DNA of 64,000 nt from Edwardsiella ictaluri ATCC 33202 (GCF_000264785.1 NZ_AFJI01000052.1:1-64000); one strand, 5' to 3'. Positions 16,684-26,547 are shown, numbered from the stretch's first letter. The notes: generated by a model from the letters alone, not told the origin. Translations and numbers: made by a program.

Positions 16684-17081
16684 AAGGGAACCTAAACCCT
16701 ATCTATAGCTCAGGGAGCTGTCGTCACTCCCCGCTTAAAACAATCCACGCGTCTGATGCGAGCTTAGGGGTTTCAGCCGGCGGCGTATACGCCATACGGG
16801 TATCGCCATTGATGGTATGTCCCGCCCCGTGGCGGCGGTGGAAAAGGCGCCAGTTACGCCGTTCCGGGCGTCTAAGGCTTGAAAGCCGGGCGCGCTCTAC
16901 TCATACTGCAGACGGAATCCCTTCATTCTCCGTCGCCTGCGGCATCCGTGGGAGAATTAAGGGGCTCGACGCGGGGTAGGGCCTTTCTTCGCAGGCGCGC
17001 CGCGGTGCGTGAAGCGTGTTCCGTGTGTCAGAACGAGGCCCTTATCATCACCCTCCCTATCTCTGTTTAAGGATATCTGTC

Positions 17082-17432
17082 ATGGCTGAAGAGACTATTT
17101 TTAGCAAAATTATCCGCGGTGAAATTCCCGCTGATGTGGTGTACCAGGACGATCTGGTCACGGCGTTTCGCGATATTTCGCCACAGGCGCCGAGCCATGT
17201 ACTTATCGTGCCGAATACGTTGATCCCAACGGTGAACGATGTGCAGCCGCAGGATGAGGCGGCGTTGGGGCGGATGATCAGCACGGCGGCGAAAATCGCG
17301 CGCCAGGAGGGGGTTGATGAGAGCGGCTACCGCTTGGTGATCAACTGCAACCGTGACGCGGGGCAAGAGGTGTTCCATATCCATATGCATCTGCTCGGCG
17401 GACGCCCGCTGGGGCCATTGCTGGCGCGCTGA
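17082..17432 (+). CDS. hinT: purine nucleoside phosphoramidase HinT (HIT family)
   Basis: A 116-residue HIT protein with the triad motif HIHMHLLGG near its C terminus, where the central His is the nucleophile. HinT hydrolyses adenosine 5'-phosphoramidates and is a small cytoplasmic homodimer. Start ATG 17082 gives [16 protein letters not shown], the usual N terminus, behind AAGGA. It heads the hinT-ycfL-lpoB-thiK-nagZ-ycfP block, in the same order as E. coli. Confidence 0.96.
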   Translation: MAEETIFSKIIRGEIPADVVYQDDLVTAFRDISPQAPSHVLIVPNTLIPTVNDVQPQDEAALGRMISTAAKIARQEGVDESGYRLVINCNRDAGQEVFHIHMHLLGGRPLGPLLAR

Positions 17433-17461
17433 CCGCGGCCAGAAACCGGGCAGGAGGGGGT

Positions 17462-17854
17462 ATGGCAGGGAATCGCAGTTGGGCTACGCTGGCGCTATTG
17501 GCGCCGCTGTGGCTGGCCGGATGCGCAGCGCCGTCACGGATCCCGATCAACGCGGAGCAGCGGCTGGTGATGGAGCCGGGGCTGCTGGCGGCGGGTGTCA
17601 CGGCCAGCGCGCCGCAGATAACGGTGCAGGAGAGCGGACGCACCGCCCAGGCACAGGTCAGCTACGGTGACGGAGAGGGCGGCGTGACGCTGCCGCTGCA
17701 CTACCGTTTCTATTGGTATGATACCCGGGGGCTGGAGATCGCGCCCGCGCCGGCGCCAGTCCGCCTGACGCTGCAGAGTGGAGAACGGGTCAGACTGACG
17801 TCGTTCAGCCGGGATCCGCAGGCGCGTCAGGTGCGGCTATATCTTTATTACTGA
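17462..17854 (+). CDS. ycfL: YcfL family lipoprotein (DUF1425)
   Basis: A 130-residue lipoprotein with lipobox LAGC (Cys around residue 21) and a beta-rich domain containing LHYRFYWYDTRGLE and ending VRLYLYY, as in E. coli YcfL. Function is unknown. It lies between hinT and lpoB, 29 bases after hinT, and is probably co-transcribed with lpoB. Confidence 0.9.
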   Translation: MAGNRSWATLALLAPLWLAGCAAPSRIPINAEQRLVMEPGLLAAGVTASAPQITVQESGRTAQAQVSYGDGEGGVTLPLHYRFYWYDTRGLEIAPAPAPVRLTLQSGERVRLTSFSRDPQARQVRLYLYY

Positions 17855-17873
17855 TGGGTAAACAGGATTGATC

Positions 17874-18470
17874 ATGATGATGAAGAGAATGACGGGGATC
17901 GCGCTGGCCGCGCTGCTGCTAAGCGGCTGTCAGGGGCTGTTGCAGCGCGGTGAGAGACCCTCTCAGCCGCCGGCGCCAACGACATCGGCAAAGCCCAGCG
18001 TGGTGCCGACACCGCGGCCGCCGGTCGTCACCCCGGTACCGCAGCCGCCCAAGATGAGCAGCCTGGACTGGCAGGGTAGCTTTGCGCCGCTGATCGATCA
18101 GCTGTTGAGCGCTCAGGGGGGCGAGACCGGCAGTATTCTGCTGGTGGATGGGGTGCAAAATAAAACCAACGGTCAGCTGGGGATGGCCAACGCCAGCGAG
18201 GTGCTGCGCAGCGCGCTGGCCGGTAACCCCCGTTTTCAGCTGGTGTCGGCGGCGCAGTTGGCACAGGCCAAACAGAGTCTGGGGCTGGCGGCCAATGACA
18301 GCCTCGGATCGCGCAGTAAGGCGATCGGTTTGGCGCGGCAGGTGAGTGCCCAGTATGTGCTGTATACCACCGTCAGCGGCAATGTGCAGGCGCCGCGTCT
18401 GGCGATGCAGCTGATGCTGGTGCAGAGCGGGGAGATCATCTGGTCGGGTAAAGGCTCGGTTGCGCTCTGA
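17874..18470 (+). CDS. lpoB: outer-membrane lipoprotein LpoB, activator of PBP1B
   Basis: A 198-residue lipoprotein: short signal peptide with lipobox LSGC, a Pro-rich flexible linker (~residues 30-65) and a globular domain from about 70 containing ILLVDGVQNKTNGQLG, LGSRSKAIGLARQV and QLMLVQSGEIIWSGKG. LpoB reaches from the outer membrane through the peptidoglycan to switch on PBP1B. Several Met codons open the frame (17874, 17877, 17880); the first ATG after AGGA is chosen. Its last 11 bases overlap thiK. Confidence 0.95.
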   Translation: MMMKRMTGIALAALLLSGCQGLLQRGERPSQPPAPTTSAKPSVVPTPRPPVVTPVPQPPKMSSLDWQGSFAPLIDQLLSAQGGETGSILLVDGVQNKTNGQLGMANASEVLRSALAGNPRFQLVSAAQLAQAKQSLGLAANDSLGSRSKAIGLARQVSAQYVLYTTVSGNVQAPRLAMQLMLVQSGEIIWSGKGSVAL

Positions 18471-19314
18471 TCCGTCGGCCGTACAGGCGCAGCTGCGGGC
18501 GGTGCTGTGCCGCCGATTTCCCTCGCTGCCGGGCGCCGGCTGGCAGTTTAGCCTGACGCAGGGGCTAAGCGGCGATAACTGGCGCGCGCAAAATGGTGAC
18601 AGCGTCACTATTTTACTGCGTCCGATAATGCTGCAGCGGCACCATCTGGGCATCGATCGGCGTCGTGAGGGGCGGGCGCTGCGGATGGGCGCCGCGGCCG
18701 GGCTGGGGCCAACCTGCTATGGGGCCGTTGATGGCTGGCTGTTGGCCGGTTGGCTGCCCGGCGAAACGCTGGCGCCGGGGGCGCTGTCTACGGCGCAGCT
18801 GGCGGCGCTCGTCGTGCGCCTGCACCGCCTGCCGCCGCGTCTGACAGCGCGCTCGCTGCGGCGCTATTGCGCCGCCTACTGGGCGCAGCTGGCGCCCGGG
18901 CGCCGCGGATTTCTGGCGCAGCGCGTGCACCGCCGCTGGCAGCGCCGCCGTGAGCCGCGGCCCCTTAAGCTGGCGCTGCTGCATATGGATATTCACGATG
19001 GCAATCTGATCGACGCCGACGGTGCCGTGGGGCTGATCGACTGGGAGTATGCCGCCAGCGGCGATATCGCGCTGGATTTGGCGGCGCTGAGCCGTAACTA
19101 TGCCCTGAACGGCGCCGGACGGGCCGGGCTGGTCGCAGCCTACTGTCGTCATGGGGGCTATAGTGACGCCGCACGTCTGCTGCATCAGCTGAATCGCTGG
19201 CTGGGCTGGGTGGACTATATGGCCTGGCTGTGGTTTGAGTTGCGCTGGCAGCAGACCCAACAACCTATTTACCGTCAGCAGGCCGATGTCCTGCTGCGCA
19301 ATTTAACCCAATAA
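18460..19314 (+). CDS. thiK: thiamine kinase ThiK
   Basis: A 284-residue aminoglycoside-phosphotransferase-type kinase. The Brenner motif LLHMDIHDGNLI (catalytic Asp) and the metal-binding LIDWEYA are intact; the N-terminal lobe motif LSGDNWR is recognisable. ThiK phosphorylates thiamine to thiamine monophosphate for salvage. The frame opens with TTG 18460, overlapping lpoB by 11 bases, which suggests coupled translation; a more internal start cannot be excluded. Sequence is more divergent from E. coli than its neighbours. Confidence 0.9.
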   Translation: MRSDPSAVQAQLRAVLCRRFPSLPGAGWQFSLTQGLSGDNWRAQNGDSVTILLRPIMLQRHHLGIDRRREGRALRMGAAAGLGPTCYGAVDGWLLAGWLPGETLAPGALSTAQLAALVVRLHRLPPRLTARSLRRYCAAYWAQLAPGRRGFLAQRVHRRWQRRREPRPLKLALLHMDIHDGNLIDADGAVGLIDWEYAASGDIALDLAALSRNYALNGAGRAGLVAAYCRHGGYSDAARLLHQLNRWLGWVDYMAWLWFELRWQQTQQPIYRQQADVLLRNLTQ

Positions 19315-19353
19315 TCCATGCGGCGCGCGGCGCCGCCAGAGAGGAGACGTCGT

Positions 19354-20376
19354 GTGGGTCCTGTAATGCTGGATGTTGTCGGCCATGAGCTGGATGCCGA
19401 GGAGCGTGAGATCCTGGATCATCCGTTGGTCGGTGGCGTGATCCTGTTTAGCCGTAATTTTGACGATCCGGCACAGCTGCGTGAGCTGGTGCGCCAAATC
19501 CGCCAGGCGGCACGCCACCCTTTACTGGTGACCGTCGATCAGGAGGGGGGACGGGTGCAGCGCTTCCATCAGGGGTTTACCCGCCTGCCGGCAGCGCAGT
19601 CCTATGCCGCGCTCAACACGCCGCAGGAGGCGCAGCGTCTGGCGTTGGAGGGCGGCTGGCTGATGGCCTGCGAGATGATCGCCATGGATATCGATCTGAG
19701 TTTTGCCCCGGTGCTGGATTTGGGGCACGGCAGTGCCGCCATCGGCGAACGTGCGTTCCACCGGGAGGCAGAGAGCGCCATTCCGCTGGCGCAGGCGTTT
19801 ATCGACGGGATGCACCAGGCGGGAATGAAGGCGACCGGCAAGCATTTTCCGGGGCATGGCAAGGTGAGTGCGGACTCCCATAAAGAGACGCCGATCGACG
19901 CGCGTCCGCTGGTGCAAATCGTTGAGCATGATATGGTTATTTTCAGGACGCTGAATGCGTGCGGCAAGCTGGATGCGGTCATGCCTGCCCACGTGATCTA
20001 TTCACAGGCGGATTCCCGCCCGGCCAGCGGCTCACCCTACTGGCTGCAGCAGGTACTGCGCCAGACCCTGGGCTTCGAGGGGGTGGTCTTCTCGGACGAT
20101 CTATCGATGAACGGCGCCGCGGTGATGGGCAGCTATGCGCAGCGGGCGCAAGCGTCTCTGGATGCCGGCTGCGATATGGTGCTGGTATGCAATAACCGCC
20201 AGGGTGCTATCAGCGTGCTGGACCACCTGTCTGCTGCGGGGTCACCGCGTATTGCCCGCCTGCGTCACCGTGGTCAGGTTGATCGCGAGGGGCTGATGGG
20301 CAGCGCGCGCTGGAAGCAGGCGCATCAGGATTTGCAACGCTTACACCAGCGTTGGGAGGAGGCCAAACAGGCCTGA
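19354..20376 (+). CDS. nagZ: beta-N-acetylhexosaminidase NagZ
   Basis: A 340-residue glycoside hydrolase family 3 enzyme. [18 protein letters not shown] carries the mobile-loop Asp-His pair, and FSDDLSM the nucleophile Asp. NagZ removes GlcNAc from anhydro-muropeptides during cell-wall recycling; its product can induce AmpC through AmpR where present. GTG 19354 with GAGGAG at 19341-19346 gives the family start (GPVMLDV) and the E. coli length; the frame from 19318 adds an unconserved Arg-rich stretch. Confidence 0.96.
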   Translation: MGPVMLDVVGHELDAEEREILDHPLVGGVILFSRNFDDPAQLRELVRQIRQAARHPLLVTVDQEGGRVQRFHQGFTRLPAAQSYAALNTPQEAQRLALEGGWLMACEMIAMDIDLSFAPVLDLGHGSAAIGERAFHREAESAIPLAQAFIDGMHQAGMKATGKHFPGHGKVSADSHKETPIDARPLVQIVEHDMVIFRTLNACGKLDAVMPAHVIYSQADSRPASGSPYWLQQVLRQTLGFEGVVFSDDLSMNGAAVMGSYAQRAQASLDAGCDMVLVCNNRQGAISVLDHLSAAGSPRIARLRHRGQVDREGLMGSARWKQAHQDLQRLHQRWEEAKQA

Positions 20377-20463
20377 GATCTGGCGCCGGATAACTTATCA
20401 GGTGCGGGGCCGCCGCCGTGTGCGGCGTTGATGACACGTGCGGGAGACCGCTTAGGGAGACGT

Positions 20464-21006
20464 ATGATTATTTATTTACATGGTTTCGACTCCACCAGTC
20501 CGGGCAATCATGAAAAGGTACTGCAGCTGCAGTTTATCGATACGGATGTGCGGCTGATCAGCTACAGCACGCGTCATCCGCGGCATGACATGCAGTATCT
20601 GCTCAACGAGGTGAGTCGGGTCGTCCGTCAGGGTGATGATCCGGGGGCGCTGATCTGCGGCGTCGGGCTCGGGGGATTCTGGGCCGAGCGCATCGGGTTT
20701 CTCTGCGGCATCCGCCAGGTGATGGTGAATCCGAACCTGTTCCCGCAGGAGACGATGCCGGGGCTCATCGATCGCCCCGAAGAGTACGCGGATATCGCCA
20801 CCAAGTGCGTGGAGAATTTCCGCAGCCGTAACCGCGGCCGCAGCCTGGTGCTGCTGTCGCGCCACGATGAGGTGCTGGACAGTCAGCGTAGCGCCGGGCT
20901 GCTGGCGCCGTACTATGATGTGGTGTGGGATGAGCAGCAGGGGCATAAGTTCTCCAGCCTGTCACCGCATCTGCAGCGGATCCGCGCGTTTAAGAGCGTG
21001 GCCTGA
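20464..21006 (+). CDS. ycfP: YcfP family alpha/beta-hydrolase-like protein
   Basis: A 180-residue protein (E. coli 180) starting [14 protein letters not shown]. The esterase-elbow position reads [10 protein letters not shown], so the usual Ser nucleophile is not present at that site; this is also so in E. coli YcfP. Function unknown. Start ATG 20464 follows an RBS-like GGGAGA. Last gene of the hinT block; convergent with potD, with a strong hairpin between them. The ndh gene that follows in E. coli is absent here. Confidence 0.92.
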
Positions 21007-21015
21007 GGGGCGATG

Positions 21016-21038
21016 GCAGGGGGAGAGGCTCCCCCTGC
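21016..21038. terminator. hairpin between convergent ycfP and potD
   Basis: GCAGGGGGAG-AGG-CTCCCCCTGC is a perfect 10-bp stem in the 41-base gap between two convergent genes, so it can serve both. There is no clear T-run on either side. Confidence 0.55.
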
Positions 21039-21047
21039 GCTGGGGGA

Positions 21048-22106
21048 TTAGCGTCCGGCCTTCAGCTTCTGGAAATCGGTTTCGTAGATTTCGCTGGCGC
21101 TGCCGACGTCATTCTGCCACTCGCCTTTGGCGATGGTCTCCGCATCCGGATAGAGCGACTTGTCGCTGACCACCTCTTTAGGCAGCAGCTTTTGGGCCGC
21201 CAGGTTCGGGGTTGGATAGCCGATGGTTTCCGCGACCTGCGCGGCGACGTCCGGGCGCAGCAGGAAGTTAATCAGCTTCATCGCGCCTTCGGGGTTTTTG
21301 GCATTGGCCGGAATAGCCAGGCTGTCCATCCAGAAAATGGCGCCCTCTTTTGGCCAGACGATCTGCACCGGGGTGTCGGCCTGACGCGCCACATAGGCGG
21401 AGCCATTCCAGATCATGCCCAGATTGACCTCGCCCTCCATAAACGGGTTGGCCGGGTTATCGGAGTTGAAGGCCAGTACGTTGGGCATCAGCTTTACCAG
21501 CTCCTGATAGGCCGCCTGGATCTGCTTGGGATCGGTGGTATTGCCTGAGTAACCCAGCTTGCGCAGGGCTATCTGGAACACTTCGCGCGCATCGTCCGTC
21601 AGCAGCAGGCTGCCCTTATACTCCGGCTTCCACAGGTCGGCCCAGCTGGTCACGCTGGCTGGATCGATGACATCGCTGTTGACCCCGATCGCCGTCGCAC
21701 CCCAGATGTAGGGGATGGAGTAGTCATTTTTCGGGTCAAACGACTTGTGTAGCAGATTGGGATCCAGGTTGTGGAAGTTGCTCAGCTTATCGCGATCGAT
21801 CTTTTGCAGCATCCCTTCGTTACGCATCTTGGCGACATAGTAGGTGGAGGGTACCACCAGATCGTAGGCGCCTTCCCGGTACGTCTTCAGCTTGGCGTAC
21901 ATGGTTTCGTTGGATTCATAAGTCGAATAGATGACTTTGATTCCGGTTTCCCTGGTGAACTGCTCCAGCAGTCCCGGCGGGACATATTCGGTCCAGTTGT
22001 AGAAGTAGACCGTATTATTGTCGGTTTTCGGCGCATCGGCAGCATGTGCGGCATGAGCTCCCATTGCCAGCAAACCTGCGGCTACCAGAGGTGACCACTT
22101 TTTCAT
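21048..22106 (-). CDS. potD: spermidine/putrescine-binding periplasmic protein PotD
   Basis: A 352-residue binding protein with a signal peptide (1-23, ending AHAAD). The polyamine-site segments YNWTEYVPPGLL, YESNETMYAKL, PSTYYVAKM, IWNGSAY and FWMDSLAIP are all present. PotD delivers spermidine (and putrescine) to PotABC. Here it is 1155 bases from potC, with a decayed IS3-type element between, so it may need its own promoter; in E. coli it is the last gene of potABCD. The protein itself looks intact. Confidence 0.95.
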   Translation of the reverse strand: MKKWSPLVAAGLLAMGAHAAHAADAPKTDNNTVYFYNWTEYVPPGLLEQFTRETGIKVIYSTYESNETMYAKLKTYREGAYDLVVPSTYYVAKMRNEGMLQKIDRDKLSNFHNLDPNLLHKSFDPKNDYSIPYIWGATAIGVNSDVIDPASVTSWADLWKPEYKGSLLLTDDAREVFQIALRKLGYSGNTTDPKQIQAAYQELVKLMPNVLAFNSDNPANPFMEGEVNLGMIWNGSAYVARQADTPVQIVWPKEGAIFWMDSLAIPANAKNPEGAMKLINFLLRPDVAAQVAETIGYPTPNLAAQKLLPKEVVSDKSLYPDAETIAKGEWQNDVGSASEIYETDFQKLKAGR

Positions 22107-22357
22107 TCAGCGTATCCCTATAGTGAAGGTCGAAACAGAAGATGGAACTGTCCGCTGTCGTAACACCTTGGCGTACCACAACAAACAGGCGGGCTATTAT
22201 AGGAGCGGTGGCGGTGGGGGTAAAGCCTTGGCCGCTGTCGGCCGCTGGCGGCCAAGCGTACCGTCGGCAAGGGGCGTGGACGGCGGTGTGGCGGAGATTA
22301 GCGAGACGACTGTTGGTTGAGTCGGGCGTAGGCCTGCTCATGAAAGCCCTGGCGGCG

Positions 22358-23110
22358 TGACCCGCTCCCCGTATGTGGTCTATGCATAATCAGGAATAAC
22401 CGGCCTTATTCTGGCTGCATATTCTGGCAACCGGCGGATTTTTCAGTAAACGCTGGGGGCATCCAGCCCGGTGCACAATGGGGACGACGCGGGTTATAGC
22501 GTATGTGACAGGTCTCGATTTTGCCCGTTCATCCTCCAGAGAGATGCACCCGTTCTCATTCAGACCCGCCTGCCTTAACCTGCCGTTGAAGGATCCCACC
22601 GTCGCGTTGTCCGCCGGTGTTCCCGGGCGGGAGACGCCGATCCCGCTTTCATACACCCAACTATCCAATATGTTCCCTGCAAATCCAGAGCCATTATCGG
22701 CTTTCAGCACCTGCGGTAAAGGACGCCTGTGCACTATGCTATCCAGCATCCCGGCCACGTCTGTCGGACGCCTATCCTTCCTGCAGCATCGTCTTGTCGG
22801 GGCTGAGATCAATAGACATCTTCTCTCTTCAGCCGTAGATTTCCTTTGCCCGTTGCCGCATAGGTTTGAGTTCAGAGGGGGAAATTTCGCCGTATTGCTT
22901 TCGTCAGGTGTAAAAGTGGTGCCGGAGATACCCAGCTTGCGGCAGACATCGGGCACGGACGTATCCAGCTCAGTCTGCTTCAGGGCAAAGACAATCTGCT
23001 CTTCAGTGAATCGTGACTTTTGCATCGGCACCACCTCGGTTCAGGGGCGTGTTTATCATGCCGGAATGCTGTTTCTGAATGGCGCAGGATTTTGGGGCAG
23101 GGTCAAATCC
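22358..23110 (-). mobile_element. decayed IS3-family element inserted between potC and potD
   Basis: About 750 bp carrying fragments of an IS3-type (IS407-like) transposase on the minus strand. Possible imperfect terminal repeats are TGACCCGCTCCCC at 22358 and, on the other strand, TGACCCTGCCCC ending at 23110. A complete element would be about 1.2-1.3 kb, so internal sequence is lost. No target duplication was visible. The flanks 22107-22357 and 23111-23226 hold no recognisable gene. Confidence 0.65.
22390..23034 (-). pseudogene. IS3-family transposase remnant (orfA start fused to orfB end)
   Basis: The frame begins KSRFTEEQIVFALKQTE and VCRKLGISGTTF, the HTH of orfA, then loses similarity. 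Farther on come LKADNGSGFAGNILDSW, SRPGTPADNATVGSFNGRLR and LEDERAK, the DDE core of orfB (catalytic D in ADNGS and E expected in xESFNG; here the Glu is replaced by Gly in VGSFNG). A large middle part is missing and the C-terminal end is out of frame, so no transposase is made. Confidence 0.75.
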
Positions 23111-23226
23111 AAACAGCCGCCTGGAACTAGGGCCGCATGGTTAACAGCACGGCGATACCGATTAAATCGCCGAAGATAAATGCGGTAACAAAAAAGATAA
23201 TTGGCCTCCCGGAAAGGGGGACGATG

Positions 23227-23257
23227 CAAGGCAGGCGGCGTAGAGGCCGCCTGCCTT
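23227..23257 (-). terminator. strong hairpin just downstream of potC
   Basis: CAAGGCAGGCGGC and GCCGCCTGCCTTG form a perfect 13-bp stem around GTAGAG, starting four bases after the potC stop codon. No T-run follows, so it may protect the 3' end of the mRNA rather than terminate, but it argues that potABC is now a unit separate from potD. Confidence 0.55.
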
Positions 23258-23261
23258 GAGA

Positions 23262-24038
23262 CTAGCTGCGGGTGCGGTCGCGCAGGATCAGCTGGCTGGC
23301 GAGCACCAGCAGCAGCGACAGCGCCAGCAGGATGGTGGCCAGGGCGTTGACCTCCGGAGAGACCCCCACCTTGACCATCGAGTAGATTTTCAGCGGCAGG
23401 ATCTCATAGCCCGGCCCGGTGACAAAGGAGGAGACCACGACATCGTCCATCGACAGTGTGAAGCTCAGCAGCCAGCCCGCGGCCACCGCCGGCATGGCCA
23501 GTGGCAGCAGGATTTTGCGCAGGATAACCAGCTCGCTGGCGCCGAGATCGCGGGCGGCCTCCAGCATGCGGACGTCAAAGCCCCGCAGACGGGAGTAGAC
23601 GGTGACCACCACGAAGGGCAGGCAGAAGGTAATGTGCGAGAACAGCAGGGACCAGAATCCCAGGGAGACCCCCAGCAGCATAAACAGCACCAGCAGTGAG
23701 ATGGCCATGACGATATCCGGGGACATCATGACCACAAACAGCATACCGCTGACGAAGGGCTTGCCGCGGAAGTGATAGCGGAACAGCGCCACGGCGGTCA
23801 GGGAGCCTATCAGGGTGGCAAAGGTGGCGGAGAGCACAGCCATGGTGATCGAGTGGCCCGCCGCCTGCAACAGGCTATCGTTGTTCATCAGCGTGCTGTA
23901 CCAGCTCAGGGTAAAGCTTTTCCAGCTGATGCCGAAGCGCGAGCTGTTAAACGAGTTCGCGATCAAAATAATGATAGGGATATATAAGTAAGCGTAGATG
24001 AGGGACATGAAGCCCCCGCGCATCAGGCGTCCGAGCAT
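23262..24038 (-). CDS. potC: spermidine/putrescine ABC transporter permease PotC
   Basis: A 258-residue inner-membrane permease with six predicted transmembrane segments and the ABC-coupling EAA motif ([20 protein letters not shown]). Highly similar to E. coli PotC throughout (IYAYLYIPIIILI; MLFVVMMSPDIVMAIS). The start MLGRLMRGGF at 24038 has GGAGGA 6-12 bases upstream; the frame extends to 24071, but without support. It pairs with PotB as the transmembrane channel of the polyamine importer. Confidence 0.95.
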   Translation of the reverse strand: MLGRLMRGGFMSLIYAYLYIPIIILIANSFNSSRFGISWKSFTLSWYSTLMNNDSLLQAAGHSITMAVLSATFATLIGSLTAVALFRYHFRGKPFVSGMLFVVMMSPDIVMAISLLVLFMLLGVSLGFWSLLFSHITFCLPFVVVTVYSRLRGFDVRMLEAARDLGASELVILRKILLPLAMPAVAAGWLLSFTLSMDDVVVSSFVTGPGYEILPLKIYSMVKVGVSPEVNALATILLALSLLLVLASQLILRDRTRS

Positions 24039-24199
24039 GGCAGATCCTCCCGGGCGGCGCGGCATACGCACGCGTTATACTTATGCAGATTAGACAATTT
24101 TGTTATCTTCTCCAAACCATTCGACAAAATTTTATAATATAAAACAAATGGATATTAAATATTGACCTCTCGGTACGACGCCAACACCGCGCCTGTCCG
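24039..24199 (-). other. AT-rich spacer between potB and potC
   Basis: From memory, potB and potC are overlapping or abutting in E. coli; here 161 bases separate them. The centre (24080-24165) is strongly AT-rich, with TATATTATAAAATT on the minus strand, unlike the GC-rich genes on both sides. It might hold an internal promoter for potC or be the scar of a small insertion. No repeat ends were recognised. Confidence 0.5.
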
Positions 24200-25066
24200 T
24201 CAGTCTGCCAAATCGCTGGCCTTACGGTTGAGCAGCTTACCGACCCGGTAGTAGATCAGCAGCATCACCCCCATCACCAGCGTCAGGCAGATGCTGGTGG
24301 CGGCGCCAAACGGCCAGTCGCGGATATTGAGGAACTGGCTCTTGATGACGTTGCCGATCAGCAGGTTTTTGGCGCCGCCCAGCAGGTCGGCGATGTAGAA
24401 CATGCCCAGCGACGGCAGCAGCACCAGCAGGCAGCCGGCGACGATCCCCGGCATGGTCAGCGGGACGATGATGCGCATGAAGGTCTGTAGCCGGTTGGCG
24501 CCCAGGTCGCGCGCCGCCTCCAGCACCGAGCGATCCAGCTTTTCAATGCTGGAGTAGAGCGGCATCACCATAAAGGGCAGCAGAATGTAAATCAGCCCCA
24601 GCACCACCGCCGTGGAGGTGTACATCAGCCGCAGCGGCTGATCGATGATGCCGACCCAGAGCAGGAAGTCGTTGAGGTAGCCGCGGGTGCTGAGGAACAG
24701 CTTCAGCCCGTAGATCCGGATCAGCGAGTTGGTCCAGAACGGGACGATCAGCAGAAACAGCAGCAGCGGGCGTACCCGGTGGGGCAGCCGCGCCAGAATA
24801 AAGGCAAAGGGATAGCCGATGACCAGACAGCACAGGGTGGCGATCAGCGCCATGTTGAGCGAGTGCAGCAGCACCTCGGCATACAGCGGATCGAACAGCC
24901 GGGCGTAGTTGCCCCAGGTGAACACCATCTGTACCAGGCTGGCGTCATCGCGGGTCAGAAAGCTGGTGCCGATGATCATCAGGTTAGGCAGGAAGACGAA
25001 CAGCGACAGCCAGCCTACCACCAGCGCGATCACGACATTTTGAAACAGTTTACGCGATTTCTTCAT
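24200..25066 (-). CDS. potB: spermidine/putrescine ABC transporter permease PotB
   Basis: A 288-residue permease with six membrane segments and the EAA loop [40 protein letters not shown] and [18 protein letters not shown] are near-identical to E. coli PotB. It forms the channel with PotC, energised by PotA. The start overlaps the potA end by 17 bases, giving translational coupling. Confidence 0.96.
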   Translation of the reverse strand: MKKSRKLFQNVVIALVVGWLSLFVFLPNLMIIGTSFLTRDDASLVQMVFTWGNYARLFDPLYAEVLLHSLNMALIATLCCLVIGYPFAFILARLPHRVRPLLLFLLIVPFWTNSLIRIYGLKLFLSTRGYLNDFLLWVGIIDQPLRLMYTSTAVVLGLIYILLPFMVMPLYSSIEKLDRSVLEAARDLGANRLQTFMRIIVPLTMPGIVAGCLLVLLPSLGMFYIADLLGGAKNLLIGNVIKSQFLNIRDWPFGAATSICLTLVMGVMLLIYYRVGKLLNRKASDLAD

Positions 25067-26183
25067 CAGGCAGCACCACCTCCCAGCTTTCGACCCAGGT
25101 GACTGCGACCTTCTGATCGAGCGAATGGTCTACGTCGGGATCGTCCTCGTTGAAAAACTCGCTGACCATCACCATCTTGCCGTTTTCCAGTTCTACGCTG
25201 GACTCCAGGGTCATCCCTTTGTAGTTGCGCTCGCGCACATAGCCGATGATACCGTCGACCTGCTCGCTGTCGCTGATCTCCTCCACGCGCAGGTCTTCCG
25301 GCCGCAGCAGCACCTTGAGTCGGTCGCCCTGGCTGACCGGCAACACCGGGTTGACGTAGATATCGCATTCGCGTCCCTCTACGTTGGCGCGCACCCGCTG
25401 CTCATCGATACGCTGCAGCACCTCGGCATCGAATATGTTGATTTCGCCGATAAAGCTGGCCACAAACAGGTTTTTCGGCTCCTCGTAGATCTCACGCGGC
25501 GAGCCGTCCTGCTCGATACGTCCATCGCGCATCACGATGATGCGGTCGGACATGGTCAGCGCCTCTTCCTGATCGTGGGTGACGAAGATAAAGGTAATGC
25601 CCAGCTTGCGCTGCAGCGCCTTCAGCTCGTTCTGCATCTGCTTGCGCAGCTTGTAGTCCAGCGCCGACAGCGACTCGTCCAGCAGCAACACCCGCGGTTT
25701 ATTGACCACCGCGCGGGCGATGGCCACCCGCTGCTGCTGGCCGCCGGAGAGCTGATGTGGGCGGCGCTGGGCCAGCTCGTCCAGCTGCACCATGCGCAGG
25801 GCATCCATGACGCGCGGCGCGATGTCATGGTGCGGGGTTTTCTGCATGCGCAGGCCAAAGGCCACGTTTTCAAAGACGCTCATGTGCGGAAACAGGGCGT
25901 AGCTCTGGAAGACGGTATTGACGTGGCGCTGCTCGGCCGGCTGGTGGGTGATCTCCTCGCCATCCAGTGCAACATGGCCGCTGTCGACCTCTTCCAGCCC
26001 GGCGATCAGGCGTAGCACTGTGGTCTTGCCACAGCCGGAGGGGCCAAGAATAGTGACAAATTCACCGTGATTAATACTCAGGTCGAGATCGGGAATGATC
26101 GCTTTGCCGTCAAAGGATTTGCGGATATGGGTCAGGCATACGACCGGAAGCGCCTGGGCGTCTACAGAGGAAGTCTCAGTCAT
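25050..26183 (-). CDS. potA: spermidine/putrescine import ATP-binding protein PotA
   Basis: A 377-residue ABC ATPase (E. coli 378): Walker [10 protein letters not shown]-loop in [13 protein letters not shown], signature [14 protein letters not shown], Walker [13 protein letters not shown] and the switch His in [11 protein letters not shown]-terminal TOBE-like regulatory domain (~250-377) follows. It powers PotBC. First gene of the unit, divergent from pepT as in E. coli. Confidence 0.97.
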   Translation of the reverse strand: MTETSSVDAQALPVVCLTHIRKSFDGKAIIPDLDLSINHGEFVTILGPSGCGKTTVLRLIAGLEEVDSGHVALDGEEITHQPAEQRHVNTVFQSYALFPHMSVFENVAFGLRMQKTPHHDIAPRVMDALRMVQLDELAQRRPHQLSGGQQQRVAIARAVVNKPRVLLLDESLSALDYKLRKQMQNELKALQRKLGITFIFVTHDQEEALTMSDRIIVMRDGRIEQDGSPREIYEEPKNLFVASFIGEINIFDAEVLQRIDEQRVRANVEGRECDIYVNPVLPVSQGDRLKVLLRPEDLRVEEISDSEQVDGIIGYVRERNYKGMTLESSVELENGKMVMVSEFFNEDDPDVDHSLDQKVAVTWVESWEVVLPDEEIA

Positions 26184-26547
26184 TTAATAGTTACTCTATC
26201 CCGAGAGATGTTGCAGATAGAACCGCCGCTGAAAAAGACTGCGTGAGCAAACCGGGACTCCCGGGCGCTCGAAACCAGCGGCGTCGATCAAATTTTTAGA
26301 GCGCGCATGATAGACCCTGCGGGCAATAATTGAAAGCTAAGGCGTGCAGAATTCACGGATTTCCTGCGTAAATCCCGACATTTGCTCCGATTCGTTTACA
26401 AATTATTCACCGCTTTTGCTGAATCTGGATAGAGGTCATATTTTTTCTGTCAGGAGAAAAGGCAAACCCCGGTAAAAATGACCTGACGCAATATTTCGCC
26501 GGAGGTGGCTCCGCATAATGGGGCAACAAGAAGGGAGAAAATACCAA
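26184..26547. other. potA-pepT divergent promoter region
   Basis: A 364-base gap between two divergent genes; it becomes AT-rich at 26330-26460. It must hold both promoters. I looked for an FNR site (pepT is anaerobically induced in Salmonella) and saw no good TTGAT-N4-ATCAA match. pepT has an RBS, AAGGGAG, at 26531-26537. Confidence 0.4.

Larger units (their letters stand above)
16075..16700 (-). mobile_element. decayed IS1-family insertion sequence
   Basis: Remnants of both IS1 genes lie in order on the minus strand: insA (16413-16683) then insB (about 16075-16412). Both contain frameshifts, and the C-terminal part of InsB is missing. Terminal inverted repeats and target duplications could not be recognised. 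The surrounding 15931-16074 and 16701-17081 stretches hold no gene that I can support. Confidence 0.75.

Noticed and set aside
22478-23179. Plus-strand frame of 233 codons between potD and potC
   Set aside because: It is the complement of the IS3-type transposase remnant on the minus strand.
26184-26547. FNR site for pepT
   Set aside because: Only a half-site-like GATCAA was found; no spaced second half.
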